Positions 23,784-30,492 of a DNA stretch of 36,349 nucleotides are shown here, piece after piece. Both the position numbers and the translations under genes were made by a program. This DNA comes from an uncultured Acetatifactor sp. (lineage in GTDB: Bacteria > Bacillota > Clostridia > Lachnospirales > Lachnospiraceae): NCBI GenBank assembly GCA_910585615.1, contig CAJUFO010000048.1, positions 1-36,349 on the forward strand, in the 5' to 3' direction. Position 1 is the stretch's first letter. Every line of letters starts with the position of its first letter. The notes under the pieces were generated by a model. That model was given only the letters and a program-made list of their open reading frames with translations. It had not been told where the DNA came from and did not search any database.

Positions 23784-25961
23784 ATGACGATTCGATGTGT
23801 CGTGGAGCGAATTACATACCAGAATCCGGAAAACGGCTATTCCGTCCTGAAGGTCCATGTAAAGGGCTATGACGACCTGGTCACCGTGGTGGGGAACCTC
23901 CTGGACGCGAACGTGGGCTCCGTGCTCCTGGTGGAGGGAGAATGGAAGGTGGACACTAGGTACGGCCGCCAGTTCATGGCCGCAAAGTGGGAGGAGACGC
24001 TTCCCGCCACCATCTATGGCATGGAGAAATACCTGGGCAGCGGCCTGATAAAGGGCGTGGGGCCGAAATACGCGAAGAAAATCGTCCAGAAATTCGGCAC
24101 GGACACCTTCACGGTCATCGAGGACGATATCCAGCTCCTGATAGAGATTCCGGGCATCGGGCACAAGCGTATCCGGATGATTGCGGAAAGCTGGGAGCGG
24201 CAGAAGGAAGTGAAGAATGTCATGCTCTTTTTGCAGGAGCATGGCGTGAGCACAGCCTTTGCCGCCAGGATATACAGGCAGTACGGGAATGAGAGCATCG
24301 CAAAGATGAAGGAGAATCCCTTCCGACTGGCGGACGACATCTGGGGCATCGGATTCCGGACAGCGGACGGCATCGCCCGGAAGTTGGGCTTCGGGAAGGA
24401 GGCCTATGTCCGCCTGCGCAGCGGTATCATGTACACGCTGAGCGAGCTGGCCGATGAGGGGCATGTGTACGCCCGTAAAGAGCAGCTCATAGAGAAGGCT
24501 TCGTCTTTGCTGGAAGCGGAAGACAACTGCATCGTCATGACCGTGGATCAGATGCTGCGGGACAAGGATTTGATTCAGGAGGAAGATGCCGTCTATCTGC
24601 CCCCCTTTTATTATGCGGAGACGGGAACGGCAAACAAGCTGAAGCGCCTGGCGGCAGAACCGGCCCGGGACAGGCTGTGGGTACAGCTTGCCAGGGCCCG
24701 GAGGGATACCGGAAATGAGAACCTCTCTGTGGACGTGACCAGGATTGGGCAGGCCCTGGGCATGGAATATGACGAAATCCAGGCCGATGCCATCAGGCGG
24801 GCCGCCATGGCCAAGGTGATGGTGCTCACGGGAGGCCCCGGCACCGGAAAGACCACCACCACCCAGGGCATCATCGCGGCCTACCGGGCCTACGGGCTTA
24901 AAGTTCTGCTGGCGGCTCCCACCGGCAGGGCGGCCAAGCGGATGACGGAGGCCACAGGCCTGGAGGCGAAGACCATTCACAGGCTCCTGGAATGCAAGCC
25001 GCCGGAGGGCTACCAGAAGGACGAGGAGAATCCTCTGGAGGGGGACGTGCTGATCGTGGACGAATGCTCCATGATTGACATCATCCTGATGAACTCCCTG
25101 CTGAAGGCCATTCCGGCGGGCATGCGGCTGATTCTGGTAGGGGATATAGACCAGCTCCCTTCCGTAGGCGCGGGAAACGTGCTCCGGGACATCATCGACT
25201 CCGGGAGCTTCCCCGTCATCCGGTTGACCCGGATCTTCCGGCAGGCCCAGGAGAGCCGGATTGTCATGAACGCCCACAGGATTAACGGGGGGCAGATGCC
25301 GGACATCTCCAACGGAAAAGGCACGGACTTCTTCTTCGTCCAGAGGGAGGAACCGGAGGAGGCCGCGGCGGAGATCGTGAAGCTGGTGAAGGAAAAGCTG
25401 CCCAGGTACTACGGAAAGGCCCCCGCCGACATACAAGTGCTCACTCCCATGCAGAAGGGCGTGGTAGGGGCAACCAACCTGAACCTGGCGCTCCAGGAGG
25501 CGCTGAACCCGGAAGGCGATGGGCTGCGCAGGAGCGGCTTCGTCTACCGGGTGAACGACAAGGTCATGCAGATCAAAAATAATTACGACAAGGAAGTCTT
25601 CAATGGGGACATCGGCATGATAGAGGCCGTGGACATGACGGAGAGGATGCTTACGGTGAACTTCGATAATCGGAAAATCGTCTATGACGCTACGGAGCTG
25701 GACGAGCTGGTGCATGCTTACGCCACCACCATCCACAAGGCGCAGGGGTCGGAATACCCAATTGTGGCGATGCCGGTGCTGATGACCCATTTCGTGATGC
25801 TCCAGAGGAACCTGATTTACACCGGCATCACCAGGGCAAAGAAAGTCCTGGTGATGGTGGGGACAAGGAAAGCCCTTGCCTACGCGGTGCGCAATGTCAC
25901 CGTGACGGCACGATGCAGCATGCTGAAGGAAAGGCTGTCGGGGGAGAGGGCGTGGCCCTGA
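23784..25961 (+). CDS. recD2: RecD2-type ATP-dependent DNA helicase
   Basis: A 725-residue superfamily 1B helicase that unwinds DNA 5' to 3' and works without RecB or RecC, in replication-fork and recombination repair. The N-terminal OB-like and helix-hairpin-helix regions (residues 1-330, with KGVGPKYAKKI and EIPGIGHKRI) mark the RecD2 form. The motor follows: Walker A GGPGTGKT at 350-357, motif Ia APTGRAAKRM, DECS at 426-429, GDIDQLPSVGAGNVL, FRQA, and motif V/VI in TIHKAQGSEYPIV and YTGITRAKK. Length is normal. It has its own promoter and AAAGGAG close to the start. A long antisense frame across this gene is a codon-bias shadow. Confidence 0.93.
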   Translation: MTIRCVVERITYQNPENGYSVLKVHVKGYDDLVTVVGNLLDANVGSVLLVEGEWKVDTRYGRQFMAAKWEETLPATIYGMEKYLGSGLIKGVGPKYAKKIVQKFGTDTFTVIEDDIQLLIEIPGIGHKRIRMIAESWERQKEVKNVMLFLQEHGVSTAFAARIYRQYGNESIAKMKENPFRLADDIWGIGFRTADGIARKLGFGKEAYVRLRSGIMYTLSELADEGHVYARKEQLIEKASSLLEAEDNCIVMTVDQMLRDKDLIQEEDAVYLPPFYYAETGTANKLKRLAAEPARDRLWVQLARARRDTGNENLSVDVTRIGQALGMEYDEIQADAIRRAAMAKVMVLTGGPGTGKTTTTQGIIAAYRAYGLKVLLAAPTGRAAKRMTEATGLEAKTIHRLLECKPPEGYQKDEENPLEGDVLIVDECSMIDIILMNSLLKAIPAGMRLILVGDIDQLPSVGAGNVLRDIIDSGSFPVIRLTRIFRQAQESRIVMNAHRINGGQMPDISNGKGTDFFFVQREEPEEAAAEIVKLVKEKLPRYYGKAPADIQVLTPMQKGVVGATNLNLALQEALNPEGDGLRRSGFVYRVNDKVMQIKNNYDKEVFNGDIGMIEAVDMTERMLTVNFDNRKIVYDATELDELVHAYATTIHKAQGSEYPIVAMPVLMTHFVMLQRNLIYTGITRAKKVLVMVGTRKALAYAVRNVTVTARCSMLKERLSGERAWP

Positions 25962-25974
25962 CCTCTGGCGGGAA

Positions 25975-25991
25975 GCGGTAAGCATTGCCGC
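25975..25991. terminator. Small hairpin between convergent recD2 and BFD genes
   Basis: GCGGTAA (25975-25981) pairs with TTGCCGC (25985-25991) around a GCA loop. No T-run follows on either strand. Its place in a 36-base convergent gap fits a weak two-way terminator. Confidence 0.3.
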
Positions 25992-25997
25992 GGCCAG

Positions 25998-26198
25998 TCA
26001 GGAGGACTGCCCTGCATTCCGCTGGGCCACCAGGCTTTTTACCAGCTTTTCCACCTCTTCCAGGCAGGCCCCGCAGACCGTGCCGGCTCCGGTGATGCTC
26101 TGTACCTCTTCCACGGTGTCGGCTCCGGAGTCCACGGCTTCCTTGATTGCGCCCGCCGTAACGGCCTGGCAGTTACAGATGATTCGATTTGGATCCAT
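25998..26198 (-). CDS. BFD-like [2Fe-2S]-binding protein
   Basis: A 66-residue protein with the Fer2_BFD pattern: Cys8 and Cys10 (ICNCQAVT), then Cys42 and Cys45 (VCGACLEEV), the ligands of one [2Fe-2S] cluster. Relatives include bacterioferritin-associated ferredoxin and the middle domains of nitrite reductases and NifU-like proteins, so electron transfer or iron handling is likely. No bacterioferritin gene is nearby. On its strand AAAGGATGGTGA precedes the ATG. It is divergent from nth across an 83-base gap, which would have to hold both promoters. Confidence 0.88.
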   Translation of the reverse strand: MDPNRIICNCQAVTAGAIKEAVDSGADTVEEVQSITGAGTVCGACLEEVEKLVKSLVAQRNAGQSS

Positions 26199-26281
26199 AT
26201 ATTGTCACCATCCTTTCAAGGACAGTATGTGCAGGATTTGATATATTATGAGGACTTTTTACGATAAAGAAGGAGAGACTA

Positions 26282-26917
26282 ATGACAAAGAAACAGAGGG
26301 CCCTGAAAATCATCGAGAAATTGAAGGAGGAGTATCCCCAGGCGGACTGTACGCTGGAATATGACCAGGCCTGGAAGCTTCTGGTCAGCGTTCGCCTGGC
26401 GGCCCAGTGCACGGATGCCCGGGTAAATGTGGTGGTGGAAGATTTGTACAAGAAGTTTCCGGACGTGGAGGCCCTGGCGGGTGCCCCTGTGGAGGAGATT
26501 GAGGAGATTGTCCATCCCTGCGGGCTGGGAAAGAGCAAGGCCAGGGACATCAGTGCCTGCATGAGGATGCTACGGGATGAATACGGCGGAAAGGTGCCGG
26601 ATGACTTTGACAAGCTGCTGGCCCTGCCCGGCGTGGGCCGCAAGAGCGCCAACCTGATCATGGGCGATGTGTTCGGAAAGCCTGCCATCGTCACGGATAC
26701 CCACTGCATCCGGCTGGTGAACCGCATGGGGCTGGTGGACGGCATCAAGGAGCCCGCCAAGGTGGAGAAGGAGCTCTGGAAGCTTATTCCGCCCGAGGAG
26801 GGCAACGATTTCTGCCACAGGCTGGTGGATCACGGCAGGGCGGTCTGCACGGCCCGGACAAAGCCCTACTGCGACAAATGCTGTCTCCAGGACATCTGCA
26901 AAAAGGCGGGGGTATGA
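26282..26917 (+). CDS. nth: Endonuclease III (DNA glycosylase/AP lyase)
   Basis: A 211-residue base-excision repair enzyme that removes oxidised pyrimidines and cuts the abasic site. The helix-hairpin-helix LPGVGRKSANL carries the catalytic lysine at 121, and Asp139 is in VTDTH, matching Lys120 and Asp138 of the Escherichia coli enzyme by position. The C-terminal iron-sulphur ligands are spaced C-x7-C-x2-C-x5-C, one residue longer in the first gap than in E. coli. It begins right after AAGGAGAG. Length is normal. Confidence 0.95.
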   Translation: MTKKQRALKIIEKLKEEYPQADCTLEYDQAWKLLVSVRLAAQCTDARVNVVVEDLYKKFPDVEALAGAPVEEIEEIVHPCGLGKSKARDISACMRMLRDEYGGKVPDDFDKLLALPGVGRKSANLIMGDVFGKPAIVTDTHCIRLVNRMGLVDGIKEPAKVEKELWKLIPPEEGNDFCHRLVDHGRAVCTARTKPYCDKCCLQDICKKAGV

Positions 26918-27080
26918 GAAAGCATCCGGCGGGAGAAGGGGATTCTGAAAAAATCTAAAAGCCCGGCGGCGAGAGCACCATGCAAAAGATGCGAAGCAGG
27001 AGACAGAAAAGAACGAAATGGCAAATATATAAGCGCAACTGTAAGCCCGTGGGCCGGGATGCGCAGAAACGAGGAAAAGC

Positions 27081-29126
27081 ATGAGAGACAAGCAAATGAA
27101 ACGAATCACCGCAGGAAGGCTGCCCGCAGTGCCGCTGATTACCTGCGACCCGTATTTCAGCCTCTGGTCAGGCAGCGACAGTCTGTACGGGACGGACACC
27201 TGCCACTGGACGGGCAGAAGGAAGCGCGTCACCGGGACAGCCAGGATAGACGGCACGGATTACCGTTTCATGGGGCTGGGGAAGGCCCCTGCCATGGAGC
27301 AGACGGAGCTTTCCGTCACGGCTACCTGCACCGCATACGGCTTCCGGGCGGCCGGAGTGGAGCTTAGTCTGGAATTCTGGACGCCCCTTCTGCTGGATGA
27401 CCTGGACGTGATGTCCAGGCCCTGTTCCTATGTGGAGATGGCCGTCCGCTCCCTGGACGGGAAGCCCCATGAGGTGGAGCTTGCATGGACGTTTAGCGGG
27501 GAGCTGTGCTGCGACAATGGGCAGACGGAGAAAATCGGCGGCGGCAGCTTTGCGTTGGAAATGGGAGAGGGGCACACGGCCGGCCGCACCGCCTGGATGG
27601 GCCTCAGGCAGCAGCATCCCCTGGGGCACAGCGGGGACAGCATCGCCATCGACTGGGGCTATCTGTATCTGGCCGCGGCAGGCGGCAGCACCCTGGAAGT
27701 GTCCTACCATCAGGTGGACAGGAGCCTGCAGGCAAAAGGCGCTTTCAGCCTGAAGGAGACAGGGTGGGAGGAAGCCTCTCTGGTAGCGGCCTATGACGAC
27801 ATCGCATCCATCGACTATTTCGGCAGACTGCTCCCCGGCTACTGGGCCAGGGACGGCAAGACTATCCTGGACGCGATTCGTGAGGCAATCGCCTCACATG
27901 ACGGGCTGCTGGAGAGATGCCAGGCCTTTGACCAGACGCTGGAGGCAGAGGCCATGGAGTTCGGCGAGGCGTATACAAAGGTATGTATCGCCGCATATCG
28001 TCAGTCCATAGCGGCCCATAAGCTGATAGTCGATGAGCAGGGGAGGGCGGTCTTCATCTCCAAGGAATGCCATTCCAACGGCTGCGCGGCCACAGTGGAC
28101 GTGACATACCCTTCCACGCCCCTGTTCTTTTGCTACAATCCGGAGCTGGTGCGGGGAATGATGCGGCCCATCTTCCGGTTCGCAAAGCTCCCGGTATGGG
28201 GCTACGACTTCGCGCCCCACGACGCGGGACGCTACCCTTACGTGACCGGGCAGGTCTACGGCCTGGCGGGCTACCAGGAGGCGGCCCAGGATCTGCGGGA
28301 CGGGGAGGACGCCGGATACGTCTACCCCATGCTCTGGCAGATGCCGGAAAGCGCGGGGATGTATAACCTGAAAAATCAGATGCCCGTGGAGGAGAGCGGC
28401 AACATGCTGATTCTGGAAGCGGCGTTAGTGAGGCTTGACCCCGAGGGGGAGAGGGAGCAGCTTTTAGAGAATCTCCCTCTGTACGAAAAATGGGTGAAAT
28501 ATCTCCTGGAATACGGCAGCGACCCGGGAGAGCAGCTCTGCACCGACGACTTCGCGGGACATCTGGCCCATAACGTGAACCTGGCCTTCAAGGCCATCAT
28601 GGGCGTGGAGGCCTATTCTATCCTGATGCAGGCGGCTGGAAGAGATGAGGAGGCCGCCCGGTACCATGAAAGGGCCCGGGCCATGGCAAAGGACGCTTAT
28701 GAGCGGGCTTCCACGGCCGACCATACCAGGCTTACCTTTGACGGCGACGATACGAGTTGGAGCCTGAAGTACAATGCCGTCTGGGATTTGATTTTCGGCG
28801 CCGGATTCTGGGGCGAAGAGTTCTATGCCCAGGAGATGGGACAGTACAGGAAAAACTGCGAAAGGTACGGCGTGCCGCTGGACTCCAGGGAGAGCTATAC
28901 CAAGAGCGACTGGATGCTTTGGGCCGCGGCCATGGATCCAGAGGGCAAGGCCGTGGAGGAATTCTCCGAGCATATCCTGGAGTTTCTGGAGGAGAGCGGG
29001 GACAGGGTGCCCTTCTCCGACTGGTACATGACCCGGGACGGCAGGCACTGCAACTTCCAGAACCGCACCGTCCAGGGCGGGCTTTTCATGCCGCTGCTCT
29101 TGAAGCGCGCGAAGGAACAGGGATAA
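27081..29126 (+). CDS. DUF4965/glutaminase-A-like protein
   Basis: A 681-residue protein of the DUF5127/DUF4965 architecture. The N-terminal 250 residues are a beta-sandwich (PLITCDPYFSLWSGSDSLY start). The rest is an alpha/alpha-barrel with HSNGCAATVDVTYPSTPLFF, CTDDFAGHLAHNVNLAFKAI and SDWYMTRDGRHCNFQNRTVQ. Fungal relatives are called glutaminase A, but the fold is that of glycosidases, and the activity of bacterial members is not established. There is no signal peptide, so the protein is cytoplasmic. GAGGAAAAGC lies before the ATG. A strong hairpin follows. Nearby are a GH18 gene and a GH106-like gene, which suggests a link to glycan use. Confidence 0.8.
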   Translation: MRDKQMKRITAGRLPAVPLITCDPYFSLWSGSDSLYGTDTCHWTGRRKRVTGTARIDGTDYRFMGLGKAPAMEQTELSVTATCTAYGFRAAGVELSLEFWTPLLLDDLDVMSRPCSYVEMAVRSLDGKPHEVELAWTFSGELCCDNGQTEKIGGGSFALEMGEGHTAGRTAWMGLRQQHPLGHSGDSIAIDWGYLYLAAAGGSTLEVSYHQVDRSLQAKGAFSLKETGWEEASLVAAYDDIASIDYFGRLLPGYWARDGKTILDAIREAIASHDGLLERCQAFDQTLEAEAMEFGEAYTKVCIAAYRQSIAAHKLIVDEQGRAVFISKECHSNGCAATVDVTYPSTPLFFCYNPELVRGMMRPIFRFAKLPVWGYDFAPHDAGRYPYVTGQVYGLAGYQEAAQDLRDGEDAGYVYPMLWQMPESAGMYNLKNQMPVEESGNMLILEAALVRLDPEGEREQLLENLPLYEKWVKYLLEYGSDPGEQLCTDDFAGHLAHNVNLAFKAIMGVEAYSILMQAAGRDEEAARYHERARAMAKDAYERASTADHTRLTFDGDDTSWSLKYNAVWDLIFGAGFWGEEFYAQEMGQYRKNCERYGVPLDSRESYTKSDWMLWAAAMDPEGKAVEEFSEHILEFLEESGDRVPFSDWYMTRDGRHCNFQNRTVQGGLFMPLLLKRAKEQG

Positions 29127-29175
29127 AAGTCATAAATATACTGCCGCATGAATATAGATACCATAAGCAAAGACT

Positions 29176-29216
29176 GCCGCCGCTTTCCGGATTTCCAGGG
29201 AAGCGGCGGCTTTAAG
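29176..29216 (+). terminator. Hairpin between the DUF4965 and GH18 genes
   Basis: A 13-bp stem (29176-29188 with 29198-29210, core GCCGCCGC/GCGGCGGC) and a 9-base loop, followed by TTTAAG. The T-run is short. The stem ends only 15 bases before the GH18 start codon, with the ribosome binding site GAGGGG directly after it, so it may shape translation of the GH18 gene as well as end the upstream message. Confidence 0.5.
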
Positions 29217-29225
29217 AGGGGCTAT

Positions 29226-30365
29226 ATGGAAATCTATGTGGTGAGGCCAGGAGACAGCGTGGACAGCATCGCCAGGGCGCTGAACGCCAATGTGGAACAG
29301 ATGATATATGACAATCAATTGGTGTATCCATATGAGCTTGCCGTTGGGCAAGCTCTTTTGGTGAACGGCTATGTAAGGGAGGCGGACAGGACGGCGGCAG
29401 TCAGCGGCTATGCCTATCCTTTTATCAGCCCATGGGTGCTGGAGCAGACGCTGCCCTTCCTGACGGAATTGCGCGTCTTCTCCTATGGATTTACGGAGGA
29501 GGGCGCGCTGCTGCCGCCGAACCTGGGGGGCGATGCCTGGATGGTCGCGGAGGCCGTCCGTTACGATGCCATGCCCATCCTGACCCTGACGCCCTTCGGC
29601 CCCGACGGGAACTTCAACAACCAGCTCATACATTCCGTGGTGAACAATGAGGCATATACGGTGAACCTAATCAGCAATCTGCTGGACACCATGGGGGAGA
29701 AGGGGTACGTGGGGGTGGACATCGACTTCGAGTATATCCTGGCCGAAGACAGGGACGCCTTCTCCGCCTTTGTATGGCAGGTGGCGGAGGCCATGCGGGA
29801 GGAGGGCTATCAGACCTCCGTGGCCCTTGCTCCAAAGACCAGCGCTGACCAGGAGGGATTGCTGTACCAGGGGAAGGATTACCGGGCGCTGGGGGAAGCG
29901 GCGGACCATGTGCTGCTGATGACATACGAATGGGGCTATACCTACGGCCCGCCCATGGCAGTGGCGCCCCTGAACCAGGTGCGCAGGGTGGTGGAATACG
30001 CGCTGACCGAAATCCCCGCCCCGAAGATAGACTTAGGCATTCCCAACTACGGCTACGACTGGTCCCTGCCCTATGAGAGGGGCGTCACCAAAGCGGCCAC
30101 CGTCAACAATGTCCAGGCCGTGCGGATTGCCGTGGAGCAGGGAGCGGAAATCCGTTTCGACGACGTGGCCGAGAGCCCCTACTTCAGATACACGGCTGAC
30201 GGCGTGGCCCACGAGGTGTGGTTCGAGGACGTAAGGAGCCTGTCGGCTAAGTTCGCCCTGATGGAGGAGTACGGCCTGCGGGGCTGCGGCTACTGGCAGA
30301 TTATGCAGTGGTTTCGGGCCAACTGGCTGCTGCTGCAGGACCGATTCTATATTTTGAAAGCATGA
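29226..30365 (+). CDS. LysM-GH18 spore-cortex type N-acetylglucosaminidase
   Basis: A 379-residue protein with one LysM domain at residues 2-46 (YVVRPGDSVDSIAR, then VGQALLV), which binds peptidoglycan, and a GH18 domain from about residue 60. The catalytic motif GVDIDFE has D165, D167 and E169. This layout is that of SleL/YaaH, which cut spore cortex fragments during germination, though YaaH has two LysM domains. There is no signal peptide, as is usual for proteins packed into spores from the mother cell. The frame extends upstream to 29148 through the hairpin; ATG 29226 with GAGGGG before it gives the normal LysM start. Confidence 0.85.
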   Translation: MEIYVVRPGDSVDSIARALNANVEQMIYDNQLVYPYELAVGQALLVNGYVREADRTAAVSGYAYPFISPWVLEQTLPFLTELRVFSYGFTEEGALLPPNLGGDAWMVAEAVRYDAMPILTLTPFGPDGNFNNQLIHSVVNNEAYTVNLISNLLDTMGEKGYVGVDIDFEYILAEDRDAFSAFVWQVAEAMREEGYQTSVALAPKTSADQEGLLYQGKDYRALGEAADHVLLMTYEWGYTYGPPMAVAPLNQVRRVVEYALTEIPAPKIDLGIPNYGYDWSLPYERGVTKAATVNNVQAVRIAVEQGAEIRFDDVAESPYFRYTADGVAHEVWFEDVRSLSAKFALMEEYGLRGCGYWQIMQWFRANWLLLQDRFYILKA

Positions 30366-30443
30366 GGGGCCTTCCAGAATTGGAAAAAAGGAAAAATATT
30401 GGAATCCATGCACTTCGCTCTATCCAAAACAGTTTTTCTCCAG

Positions 30444-30449
30444 TATAAT
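30444..30449 (+). promoter_or_regulatory. Possible -10 box before the GH106-like gene
   Basis: A perfect TATAAT 44 bases before the start codon. No recognisable -35 lies 16-18 bases upstream, which would suit a promoter that needs an activator. Confidence 0.35.
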
Positions 30450-30492
30450 AAGCGGTAGAGACAACCGTAAAGCACAATACAGGAGGAGCGGC

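Noticed and set aside
23529..25985. An 818-codon open frame antisense to recD2
   Set aside because: It lies exactly over a gene with intact helicase motifs; its translation is rich in His, Pro, Arg and Leu with no domain, which is what the complement of GC-rich codons gives.
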